Shown in pieces: positions 9,140 to 17,360 of a DNA stretch of 64,000 bases. This DNA comes from Eisenbergiella porci (GTDB lineage: Bacteria; Bacillota; Clostridia; Lachnospirales; Lachnospiraceae). Position 1 is the first letter of the stretch; each line of letters opens with the position of its first letter. Location: NCBI RefSeq assembly GCF_009696275.1, contig NZ_VUMI01000012.1, forward strand, positions 61,413-125,412, in the 5' to 3' direction. The position numbers and the translations under genes were made by a program. The notes below the pieces were generated by a model, which was given only the letters and a program-made list of their open reading frames with translations, was not told the origin of the DNA and did no database searches.

Positions 9140-11572
9140 ATGAGTATGACGGAAGAAAAGACAACGGATAGAATGCAGACCGGACTTCAGAAAGAAGCAG
9201 CGGTGCAGCCGGAAGAAAAAAGCAAAATCGTATACGAGGGCGGCGGAAATCTTGCCCGGCAGCAGAAGAAAGGAAAAAGCCTGGTGCTGGATGATGGACG
9301 GATTGAGGCCATGAAGGAATATTTAAGTCCTGAGGAGCTTTATCAGGACCTTATTTCCCGTGTGCGCAGATACCACCCGTCAGATGATATTTCCATGATC
9401 GAGAAAGCGTATAAAATTGCCTATGCCGCCCACGAAGGGCAGGTGCGTAAGTCCGGCGAGCCTTATATCATCCATCCTCTCTGCGTGGCCATTATCCTGG
9501 CGGATCTGGAGCTGGATAAGGAAACGATAGAAGCAGGCCTTCTTCATGACGTGGTGGAAGACACGATCATGACCGAAGAGGAAATCGAAAAGGAATTCGG
9601 CCCTGATGTGGCCCTTCTGGTGGACGGCGTAACAAAGCTCCAGCAGATTAATTTCCCCAGTGATAAGGGGAACGGGGACAATAAAACCGCGGATCAGCAG
9701 GAAATGCAGGCAGAGAACCTTCGTAAAATGTTCCTTGCCATGGCAAAGGACATCCGCGTCATTATGATAAAGCTTGCCGACAGGCTCCATAATATGCGTA
9801 CCCTGAAGTACCAGCCTCCGGCGAAGCAGCAGAAGATAGCCAGGGAAACCATGGAAATCTATGCGCCCATCGCACAGCGCCTGGGCATTTCCAAAATCAA
9901 GGTGGAGCTTGACGACCTTTCCCTGAAATATCTGGAGCCGGATGTATACTATGACCTGGTGGATAAAATCGCAGTACGCAGAAGCGAAAGGGAAGAGTAC
10001 ATCCAGCAGATTGTGGACGAAGTGACCGAACACATGAAAAATGCGGGAATCAAATCCCAGATAGACGGCCGTGTCAAGCATTTCTTCAGCATCTATAAGA
10101 AAATGAAGAACCAGAGCAAGACACTGGATCAGATTTATGATCTGTTTGCCGTGAGAATTATTGTGGATTCCGTAAAAGACTGCTATGCGGCGCTCGGCGT
10201 CATCCATGAAATGTATAAGCCCATTCCGGGGCGTTTCAAGGACTACATCGCCATGCCCAAGCCCAACATGTACCAGTCACTGCACACCACGGTTATCGGC
10301 TCTTCGGGACAGCCCTTCGAAATTCAGATACGTACCATGGAAATGCATAAGGCGGCGGAATACGGTATTGCCGCCCACTGGAAATATAAGGAAGCCTCCG
10401 ATGGCAAGAAGGTGGCGGCCCAGGAGGAAGAAAAGCTTGCATGGCTGCGCCAGATCTTGGAATGGCAGCGTGACATGTCGGATAATAAGGAATTTATGAA
10501 TCTGCTCAAGAGCGATTTGGATCTGTTTTCCGACAGTGTATACTGCTTTACGCCCACAGGCGATGTGAAAACGCTTCCCGCGGGCAGCACGCCCATTGAT
10601 TTTGCCTACAGCGTACACACGGCGGTGGGCAATAAGATGATAGGCGCCAGGGTAAACGGCAAACTTGTGACTATAGATTATGAGATCCAGAACGGCGACC
10701 GTATAGAGATACTTACTTCCCAGAATTCCAAGGGACCCAGCCGCGACTGGCTGAACCTGGTCAAGAGCACTCAGGCGAAAAACAAGATCAACCAGTGGTT
10801 CAAGAACGAATTTAAAGAGGAAAACATCGTCAAGGGCAAGGAAATGCTGCTTGCCTACTGCAAGGCAAAGAGCATTAATATTTCCGAAATCATGAAGCCT
10901 CCCTACATGGAGGCGCAGATGAAAAAGTACGGCTTCAAGGACTGGGAATCCCTGCTGGCAGCCGTAGGGCACGGCGGCCTGAAGGAAGGCCAGATTCTGA
11001 ACCGCATGCAGGAGCTGTATGATAAGGATCATCCCAAGGTATTAAGCAACGAAGAGGTTCTGGCCAATGTGGCTGAAAATGCCCAGGCCAGGCAGATGCT
11101 GCCCCGCGCCAAGAGTAAAAACGGCATTGTGGTGAAGGGCATCCATGATGTGGCGGTCCGTTTCTCCAAATGCTGTTCGCCGGTCCCCGGGGACGAGATC
11201 ATCGGCTTTGTTACAAGAGGAAGAGGAATTTCCATCCACAGGACGGACTGTGTGAATGTGATCAACCTGCCGGAGTCTGAGCGTGCCAGGCTGATTGATG
11301 CGGAATGGGAGGCTTCCCAGGAAAACCGTACAGATGAAAAATATCTGGCGGAAATCAATATTTACGCCAACAACCGAAGCGGACTCCTGGCCGACATTTC
11401 CAGGGCGCTCACGGAAAAAAACATCGATATTCTCGCCATGAATACACGTACCAACAAGCAGGGAATGGCAACTCTGTCCGCCTCCTTTGAGATAGCAAGC
11501 AGAGATGAATTAATCCGCATCATTGATAAAATAAGGACCATTGACAGTGTTATCGATATAGAAAGAAGTTAA
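9140..11572 (+). CDS. rel: Bifunctional (p)ppGpp synthetase/hydrolase
   Basis: This is the long RelA/SpoT homologue of the stringent response. An N-terminal extension of about 80 residues precedes the HD hydrolase domain, with YIIHPLCVAIILADLELD and LLHDVVEDT (HD and ED present). Then come the synthetase domain (RVKHFFSIYKKM, YDLFAVRIIV, YQSLHTTVIG), a TGS domain (FTPTGDVKTLPAGSTPIDFA) and a C-terminal ACT domain (NRSGLLADISRALTEKN). Both enzyme sites look intact. I place the start at the ATG at 9140, behind GGTGAT; a GTG at 9080 is possible but has no site. It follows apt by 78 bases and is probably on the same transcript. Confidence 0.96.
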   Translation: MSMTEEKTTDRMQTGLQKEAAVQPEEKSKIVYEGGGNLARQQKKGKSLVLDDGRIEAMKEYLSPEELYQDLISRVRRYHPSDDISMIEKAYKIAYAAHEGQVRKSGEPYIIHPLCVAIILADLELDKETIEAGLLHDVVEDTIMTEEEIEKEFGPDVALLVDGVTKLQQINFPSDKGNGDNKTADQQEMQAENLRKMFLAMAKDIRVIMIKLADRLHNMRTLKYQPPAKQQKIARETMEIYAPIAQRLGISKIKVELDDLSLKYLEPDVYYDLVDKIAVRRSEREEYIQQIVDEVTEHMKNAGIKSQIDGRVKHFFSIYKKMKNQSKTLDQIYDLFAVRIIVDSVKDCYAALGVIHEMYKPIPGRFKDYIAMPKPNMYQSLHTTVIGSSGQPFEIQIRTMEMHKAAEYGIAAHWKYKEASDGKKVAAQEEEKLAWLRQILEWQRDMSDNKEFMNLLKSDLDLFSDSVYCFTPTGDVKTLPAGSTPIDFAYSVHTAVGNKMIGARVNGKLVTIDYEIQNGDRIEILTSQNSKGPSRDWLNLVKSTQAKNKINQWFKNEFKEENIVKGKEMLLAYCKAKSINISEIMKPPYMEAQMKKYGFKDWESLLAAVGHGGLKEGQILNRMQELYDKDHPKVLSNEEVLANVAENAQARQMLPRAKSKNGIVVKGIHDVAVRFSKCCSPVPGDEIIGFVTRGRGISIHRTDCVNVINLPESERARLIDAEWEASQENRTDEKYLAEINIYANNRSGLLADISRALTEKNIDILAMNTRTNKQGMATLSASFEIASRDELIRIIDKIRTIDSVIDIERS

Positions 11573-11576
11573 ATAT

Positions 11577-12209
11577 ATGGCAAAATTAAAAATTGGGCGC
11601 ATGGTGCTGAGCATGTGCCAGACGAACTGCTATTTTGTTTCCCTGGAAAATCAGAAGGAAGTGGTCCTCATTGATCCTGCGGATCAGGGCGGTCAGATCT
11701 ATGAAGCGCTGAAAAGCAAAGGGCTGCAGGTGGCCGCTATCCTCCTGACCCACGGACACTTTGACCATATCTGGGGCGCAAATGAACTGCGCAGGCTTTC
11801 CGGCGCGCCGATCTATGCATATGAAGAGGAAAAAGATGTCTGCGAGGACGCTTCGAAAAACGTCTCCGATCAGGCCGGACGTCCGGAAACCGTGGCGGCG
11901 GATAATTATCTGAAGGACGGCGCGCAGCTGGATCTTGCTGGTATGCATTTCCAGCTGATAGCCACTCCCGGCCACACCAAGGGCAGCTGCTGCTATTACA
12001 TGGAAAAGGAAAAAGTCCTTTTTGCGGGAGACACTCTTTTTGAAGGCTCCGTGGGACGGACCGACTTCCCCACAGGAAGCATGGGACGCCTGGTTCACTC
12101 CATCAAGGAACGCCTGCTGGTGCTTCCTGAGGACACCATCGTATATCCCGGACACGGCGATGAAACTACAATCGCGGACGAGAAGAAGTATAATCCTTAC
12201 TGCCAGTAA
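11577..12209 (+). CDS. Metallo-beta-lactamase fold hydrolase, glyoxalase II-like
   Basis: The 210-residue protein is a complete metallo-beta-lactamase fold hydrolase. The metal motif is LTHGHFDHIWG (residues about 58-68), with further ligands in TPGHTKGS, the Asp of FAGDTLF, and the final His of YPGHGDET. These are all residues needed for a binuclear metal site. The small size fits the glyoxalase II-like proteins often found after rel in Clostridia. The substrate is unknown; a thioester such as S-lactoyl adduct is a guess. It begins 4 bases after the rel stop, so the two are translationally close. Confidence 0.9.
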   Translation: MAKLKIGRMVLSMCQTNCYFVSLENQKEVVLIDPADQGGQIYEALKSKGLQVAAILLTHGHFDHIWGANELRRLSGAPIYAYEEEKDVCEDASKNVSDQAGRPETVAADNYLKDGAQLDLAGMHFQLIATPGHTKGSCCYYMEKEKVLFAGDTLFEGSVGRTDFPTGSMGRLVHSIKERLLVLPEDTIVYPGHGDETTIADEKKYNPYCQ

Positions 12210-12270
12210 TCGCTTCGATAATAAAATAAACGGAGATGTCTATGCATTATTTTAGGCAGGGACATCAGCA

Positions 12271-12303
12271 AAGACCAATCGGCCGAAGGGCTGGATTGGT
12301 TTT
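12271..12303 (+). terminator. Terminator-like hairpin before hemZ
   Basis: AAGACCAATC (12271-12280) pairs with GATTGGTTTT (12294-12303), with T residues in the right arm. It may end the apt-rel-hydrolase transcript or only reduce read-through into hemZ. Confidence 0.5.
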
Positions 12304-12329
12304 ACTAATCTTGGAAAGGGTCGGACAAC

Positions 12330-13793
12330 ATGCTTGCAGTCAGACTGAACAAACCGCAATTTGAATACGACATCCATTCCATCGTCAAAGCTTTTTATCC
12401 GGCGGAGACGGTGAAGGTGTTTGAAGAAGGAACAAAAGATTTTGAATCGGACGGGGATAACCCATCCATAGCCATATGGTTTGAAGAAAGGGCTATCCGG
12501 GTAAATTTATCCGGTACGGAGCATGAGGCTGTCCTGAGCAGGCCGGAGGAACGCCCGATTGTGAAGAATGAGCTGAAACAGCTTCTTTACCGCGTACTTT
12601 CCGCCCATACGGGAAAAGAACTTCCCTGGGGCACGCTGACCGGTATCCGCCCTACTAAGATAGCCATGCAGTTCCTGGAGGAAAATGCGCCGGGGACGCA
12701 GAATCCCATGACGGACGCGGATATCCTATCCTACATGCAGGAAACCTACTATTGCAGCGAGGAAAAAGCCCTGCTGGCCATAGACATAGCAAAGAGAGAA
12801 AAGCGCATTCTGGCGGATATCCATTACGAAAAAGGCTACAGCCTTTATATAGGCATTCCGTTCTGCCCCACCACCTGCCTTTACTGCTCCTTCACCTCCT
12901 TCCCCATTTTTTTCTGGAAGGACAGAGTGGGAGAGTATCTGACAGCGCTGGAAAAAGAGATTGATTTCGTCAGGGAAGCCTGCCAGGATAAAATCCTGGA
13001 CAGCGTATATATCGGCGGGGGCACCCCCACCACGCTGGAGCCGGAGGAGCTGAGAAGACTGCTGTCAAAAGTGAGAGCCTCTTTTGATTTTTCCCAGGTA
13101 AAGGAGTTTACTGTGGAGGCCGGACGCGCCGACAGCATCACGAGAGACAAGCTGAGGGTTTTAAAGGAGTTTGGCGTGACACGTATTTCCGTCAACCCCC
13201 AGACCATGAATCAGGAAACTCTTAACATAATCGGCCGCCGCCATACGGTGGAACAGGTGGAAGAAGCCTTCCGGCTGGCCAGGGAAGAAGGCTTTACCAA
13301 CATCAATATGGATCTCATCCTGGGGCTTCCCGGAGAGACAAAGGAGCATGTGGAGCGGACCATGGAGGCGGTAACCAGGCTCTGCCCTGACAGCCTGACA
13401 GTCCACTCCCTCGCCATAAAACGTGCCTCAAGACTCAGCCTGTGGATAGAAGAAAACGGCATTGAGACCCTTCATAATACGGACGAAACCATGGAAATAG
13501 CAGCAGAGGGCGCCGCCCGTATGAACATGAAGCCCTATTATCTCTACCGCCAGAAGAATATGTCCGGCAACTTTGAAAATGTAGGCTATGCTACCGAGGG
13601 CAACTATGGTATTTACAACATCCTCATCATGGAAGAAAAACAGACCATCATGGCCCTGGGCGCCGGTACAATTTCCAAAGCCGTATACCCCGACGGCCGC
13701 ATCGAACGCTGCGATAACGTGAAGGACGTTGCCCTCTACATCGAAAAAATTGATGAAATGATAGACCGAAAACGAAAACTCCTCGGCGGCTGA
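12330..13793 (+). CDS. hemZ: Coproporphyrinogen III oxidase-like radical SAM protein HemZ
   Basis: The 487-residue protein carries a HemZ-specific N-terminal domain (1-150) and a HemN-type radical SAM domain. The iron-sulfur motif is IPFCPTTCLYCSF near residues 176-188 (Cys-X3-Cys-X2-Cys). It is followed by YIGGGTPTTLEPEEL, FTVEAGRADSIT and NMDLILGLPGET. By family knowledge it is an anaerobic coproporphyrinogen III dehydrogenase. Many Clostridia keep hemZ without a full haem pathway, so the real substrate here is uncertain. The gene sits between rel and hisS-aspS, an order seen in other Lachnospiraceae. Confidence 0.92.
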   Translation: MLAVRLNKPQFEYDIHSIVKAFYPAETVKVFEEGTKDFESDGDNPSIAIWFEERAIRVNLSGTEHEAVLSRPEERPIVKNELKQLLYRVLSAHTGKELPWGTLTGIRPTKIAMQFLEENAPGTQNPMTDADILSYMQETYYCSEEKALLAIDIAKREKRILADIHYEKGYSLYIGIPFCPTTCLYCSFTSFPIFFWKDRVGEYLTALEKEIDFVREACQDKILDSVYIGGGTPTTLEPEELRRLLSKVRASFDFSQVKEFTVEAGRADSITRDKLRVLKEFGVTRISVNPQTMNQETLNIIGRRHTVEQVEEAFRLAREEGFTNINMDLILGLPGETKEHVERTMEAVTRLCPDSLTVHSLAIKRASRLSLWIEENGIETLHNTDETMEIAAEGAARMNMKPYYLYRQKNMSGNFENVGYATEGNYGIYNILIMEEKQTIMALGAGTISKAVYPDGRIERCDNVKDVALYIEKIDEMIDRKRKLLGG

Positions 13794-13796
13794 TAT

Positions 13797-14078
13797 GTAA
13801 CTGTTCAGGTTCTCCAAAGCTTCAGCCTCCGGGTGGATTTCCAATTCCTCTTGAAAAGAAAAGGAAAAAAGTGTAGAATCAAAATGCTGTCTGGAAGGTT
13901 TGCGCACTTGCTGCGCGAACCGTAAAAAAACGTGGGGCACGGCAGCAAAAATCCATCGCCGAAGGCGATTTGCATGGATTTTTGCATAACTGAGAACGAA
14001 GTGAACAGTTAGAATCGAAATTGCTGCCCGGCAGGTTAGCGCACCAGCTGCGCAAACCGTAAAATGGCAGCAACAGAA
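13797..14078. repeat. Composite intergenic repeat with nested hairpins
   Basis: This gene-free stretch between hemZ and hisS holds a modular repeat. It starts with a GTAACTGT half-palindrome (13797-13804). Two direct copies of a module beginning TAGAATC lie at 13874-13931 and 14010-14064; each contains GGTTNGCGCAC, CTGCGC and AACCGTAAAA. Between them is a long hairpin, GCAAAAATCCAT (13945-13956) with ATGGATTTTTGC (13974-13985), with GCCGAAGGC in its loop. TAACTG (13987-13992) and CAGTTA (14006-14011) follow. A related element lies in reverse orientation near 63.6 kb. No T-box motif for the following hisS gene is seen. Confidence 0.65.
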
Positions 14079-14118
14079 TGGACAGCCGCGGCAGGCGGCG
14101 GGAAAGGAATACAGGAAA

Positions 14119-15378
14119 ATGGCTTTAAGTAAAAAACCGGTAACCGGCATGAAGGACATTCTGCCGGCTGAAATGCAGCTGAGAGATTATGTAATCAGCG
14201 TAATAAAGGATACTTATGGTAAATTCGGATTTACCTCCATCGAGACGCCCTGTGTGGAAAATATTGCAAACCTGACAAACAAGCAGGGCGGAGATAATGA
14301 AAAACTGATTTTCAAGATTATGAAACGGGGAGAGAAACTGAACCTGGAAAATGCAAAGGAAGAAGCTGATCTGGTTGACGGCGGCCTGCGCTACGACCTG
14401 ACGGTGCCGCTGGTCCGTTTCTATTCCAATAATGCCAGTCAGCTGCCCACGCCCTTCAAGGCCTTGCAGATGGGGAATGTATGGCGTGCTGACAGGCCTC
14501 AGAGAGGACGCTACCGTCAGTTTATGCAGTGTGACATAGATATCCTGGGAGAGCCCTCCAACCTGGCTGAAATCGAACTGATTCTTGCCACCACAACCAC
14601 ACTGGGAAAGCTGGGCTTCCGCAATTTCCAGATCCGCATCAATGAACGCAGAATCCTGAAGGCTATGGCGGCATACAGCGGCTTCCCGGAGGAAAGCTTC
14701 GACACGGTATTCATTATTCTGGATAAAATGGATAAAATCGGCCTTGACGGCGTAGCGGCAGAACTGAAGGAATGCGGCTTCTCAGAAGAAAGCATAAATA
14801 AATACCTGGATTTGTTCCGCGGCCTGGAAACAGCGCAGGACGGCCTGGGATATCTTGCCGGAAAGCTGGAGGGCGTACTGGAAGCGGAAGTTGTAAACAA
14901 CCTGCGTGAAATTTCGGACAGCGTGAGCGCTACCAAGGCAGCGGAATTTGAAATGGTATTCGATCCTACGCTGGTAAGAGGCATGTCCTATTACACAGGG
15001 ACTATTTTTGAAATCGCAATCCCTGAATTTGGCGGAAGCTGCGGAGGCGGCGGACGCTATGATAAAATGGTTGGTAAATTTACGGGCAGCGATGTGCCGG
15101 CCTGCGGATTTTCCATTGGTTTTGAACGCATCATCCTTCTGATGATGGAAAATGGTTTCCAGATTCCGGGCAAGCCGAAGAAAATCGCTTACCTTATTGA
15201 AAAGGGTGTTGCGGGAGAAGAATTGTGCAGAGTCATTGCCGAGGCGCAGTCGCAGAGGGCGGACGGCATGCAGGTGCTGATTGCCAGAATGAATAAAAAT
15301 AAAAAGTTCCAGAAGGAACAGCTGATGAAGGAAGGCTGGGAAGAATTCAAAGAGTTCTACCGGGAGCCTTTAAAGTAA
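14119..15378 (+). CDS. hisS: Histidyl-tRNA synthetase
   Basis: The 419-residue class II synthetase charges tRNA-His. Motif 1 lies in the segment KPVTGMKDILPAEMQ onward. Motif 2 is represented by GNVWRADRPQRGRYRQFMQC, and histidine-specific blocks are LVRGMSYYTGTIFE and SCGGGGRYDKM. Motif 3 is the GFSIGFERII segment. The C-terminal anticodon-binding domain is present (about 330-419), so the protein is full length. GGAAAGGAA and AGGAAA precede the ATG. aspS follows after 68 bases. Confidence 0.96.
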   Translation: MALSKKPVTGMKDILPAEMQLRDYVISVIKDTYGKFGFTSIETPCVENIANLTNKQGGDNEKLIFKIMKRGEKLNLENAKEEADLVDGGLRYDLTVPLVRFYSNNASQLPTPFKALQMGNVWRADRPQRGRYRQFMQCDIDILGEPSNLAEIELILATTTTLGKLGFRNFQIRINERRILKAMAAYSGFPEESFDTVFIILDKMDKIGLDGVAAELKECGFSEESINKYLDLFRGLETAQDGLGYLAGKLEGVLEAEVVNNLREISDSVSATKAAEFEMVFDPTLVRGMSYYTGTIFEIAIPEFGGSCGGGGRYDKMVGKFTGSDVPACGFSIGFERIILLMMENGFQIPGKPKKIAYLIEKGVAGEELCRVIAEAQSQRADGMQVLIARMNKNKKFQKEQLMKEGWEEFKEFYREPLK

Positions 15379-15385
15379 ATATCGG

Positions 15386-15410
15386 CAGCTGTGAAGGTAC
15401 GGGACAGTTA
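15386..15410. repeat. Variant CAGCTGTGAAGG palindrome between hisS and aspS
   Basis: CAGCTGTGAAGG at 15386-15397 and GACAGTTA at 15403-15410 match the GTAACTGTGARGG...ACAGTTAC palindrome family with an altered left arm. Confidence 0.4.
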
Positions 15411-15446
15411 AAATATTTGAGACAGAAAAAACAAAGGAGGCACATC

Positions 15447-17258
15447 ATGTCTGAGTCAATGAAGGGGCTGAAAAGAACCCACAGATGCGGCGAATTATCC
15501 GCTGCCAATGTGGGAGAAACCGTAACCGTTATGGGTTGGGTTGCCAAGCAGAGAAATAAAGGCGGTATCATTTTTGTGGATTTAAGGGATCGTTCCGGGA
15601 TACTGCAGGTTATATTTGAAGAAAGCGACGCGGGCGCAGAGGGCTTTGCTAAGGCGGAAAAGCTGCGCAGTGAATATGTGGTTGCCGTTGTGGGAAAAGT
15701 AGAAAAGAGAGCCGGTGCGGTCAATGAAAACCTGGCTACCGGAGAAATCGAGGTCAGGGCGTCCCAGGTACGTATTTTATCCGAAGCGCTTACGCCTCCC
15801 TTCCCCATAGAAGAGGACTCCAAAACCAAGGAAGAGCTTCGCCTGAAATACCGTTACCTGGATTTGAGAAGACCTGATCTGCAGAGCAAAATCATATTGA
15901 GAAGCAAGATCACCATGGCGATCCGGGAGTTTATGTCCAGGGAAGGCTTCCTGGAAATTGAAACTCCCATGCTCACCAAATCCACACCGGAGGGGGCAAG
16001 GGATTATCTGGTGCCCAGCCGTGTGCATCCCGGGAATTTTTATGCGCTTCCCCAGTCCCCTCAGATTTTCAAGCAGTTACTGATGTGCTCAGGCTATGAC
16101 CGGTATATCCAGATCGCAAGATGCTTCCGTGATGAGGATTTGCGTGCGGACAGACAGCCCGAATTCACACAGGTGGATATGGAACTGTCCTTTGTGGATG
16201 TGGACGATGTGATTGCAGTGAATGAAAAGCTGCTGAAATATATCTGTAAGGAAGCAATCGGTCTTGAGGTGGAGCTTCCAATCCAGCGTATGACCTGGCA
16301 GGAGGCCATGGACCGTTTTGGATCCGATAAGCCGGATACCCGTTTTGGCATGGAGCTGACGGATGTTTCCTCCGTAGTAGCGGGCTGCGGTTTCGGTGTA
16401 TTTACCTCCGCATTGGAAAAAGGCGGCTCCGTCCGGGGCATCAATGCCAAAGGACAGGCGGAAATGCCCAGAAAGAAAATTGATGCGCTGGTGGACTTTG
16501 CCAAAGGCTATGGCGCCAAGGGCCTTGCATATCTGTGCGTGCTGCCTGACGGAAGCTATAAATCTTCTTTTTCAAAATTCATGACCGAGGATCAGCTCAA
16601 AGCGCTGGTAGAAGCAATGAGCGGTGAACCGGGAGATCTGCTGCTGTTTGCCGCAGACAAGAATACGGTTGTCTGGAACGTGCTGGGCGGCCTGCGTCTT
16701 GAGCTGGCAAAGCAGATGAACCTGATTGACAACAGCAAATTCAACTTCCTCTGGATTACGGAATTCCCTCTTTTTGAGTGGAGCGAGGAAGAAAACCGTT
16801 ATATGGCAATGCACCATCCTTTTACCATGCCGATGGAAGAGGATCTGCATATGCTGGAAACTAATCCGGGCAAGGTGCGTGCAAAGGCTTATGATATTGT
16901 GCTCAACGGTACGGAGCTGGGCGGCGGAAGCGTCAGGATTTCTGACGACGGGATTCAGGAGAGGATGTTTGAAGCCCTTGGATTTACAAAGGAAAGCGCT
17001 TATGAACGTTTCGGCTTCCTGCTTGATGCTTTCAAATACGGAGTGCCGCCGCATGCAGGACTGGCTTATGGCCTGGACCGTCTTGTTATGCTGCTTACCG
17101 GTGCGGACAGCATCCGCGAGGTAATCGCATTCCCCAAGGTAAAGGACGCATCCTGTCTGATGACGGACGCTCCCAATGTGGTGGATTTAAAGCAGCTGGA
17201 TGAATTGGGAATTTCCATCAATCCTACAGAAGAAAAAGAAGAAGAGACAGAAACGTAA
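15447..17258 (+). CDS. aspS: Aspartyl-tRNA synthetase
   Basis: The 603-residue class II synthetase has an OB-fold anticodon domain at the N-terminus (VTVMGWVAKQRNKGGIIFVD), the catalytic core with RLKYRYLDLRRPDLQ, FLEIETPMLTKSTPEGARD and CFRDEDLRADRQPEFTQ, the bacterial GAD insertion domain, and motif 3 in GLAYGLDRLVML. The length is that of bacterial AspRS. The ATG at 15447 follows AAAGGAGG; a start at 15417 is rejected. Whether it also charges tRNA-Asn cannot be told. It lies downstream of hisS, as in most Firmicutes, and its stop codon falls in a palindrome. Confidence 0.97.
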   Translation: MSESMKGLKRTHRCGELSAANVGETVTVMGWVAKQRNKGGIIFVDLRDRSGILQVIFEESDAGAEGFAKAEKLRSEYVVAVVGKVEKRAGAVNENLATGEIEVRASQVRILSEALTPPFPIEEDSKTKEELRLKYRYLDLRRPDLQSKIILRSKITMAIREFMSREGFLEIETPMLTKSTPEGARDYLVPSRVHPGNFYALPQSPQIFKQLLMCSGYDRYIQIARCFRDEDLRADRQPEFTQVDMELSFVDVDDVIAVNEKLLKYICKEAIGLEVELPIQRMTWQEAMDRFGSDKPDTRFGMELTDVSSVVAGCGFGVFTSALEKGGSVRGINAKGQAEMPRKKIDALVDFAKGYGAKGLAYLCVLPDGSYKSSFSKFMTEDQLKALVEAMSGEPGDLLLFAADKNTVVWNVLGGLRLELAKQMNLIDNSKFNFLWITEFPLFEWSEEENRYMAMHHPFTMPMEEDLHMLETNPGKVRAKAYDIVLNGTELGGGSVRISDDGIQERMFEALGFTKESAYERFGFLLDAFKYGVPPHAGLAYGLDRLVMLLTGADSIREVIAFPKVKDASCLMTDAPNVVDLKQLDELGISINPTEEKEEETET

Positions 17259-17281
17259 CTGTGAAGGGACTGAACAGTTAC
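17255..17281. repeat. GTAACTGT...ACAGTTAC palindrome over the aspS stop codon
   Basis: GTAACTGT (17255-17262) and ACAGTTAC (17274-17281) form perfect 8-bp arms around GAAGGGACTGA. The TAA stop of aspS is within the left arm. Confidence 0.6.
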
Positions 17282-17291
17282 ACGGAAATAT

Positions 17292-17331
17292 AAACAGCCG
17301 GTGGGGATTTTTACCTGAACCGGCTGTTTTC
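17292..17331 (+). terminator. Rho-independent terminator of hisS-aspS
   Basis: AAACAGCCGGT (17292-17302) pairs with ACCGGCTGTTT (17319-17329), followed by T residues. Confidence 0.85.
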
Positions 17332-17360
17332 ACTAAAATCATATCCCAAGGAGTGTGCCT

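Noticed and set aside
13794..14118. T-box leader for hisS
   Set aside because: Hairpins are present, but the conserved T-box sequence and a following terminator are absent; the hairpins belong to an intergenic repeat.
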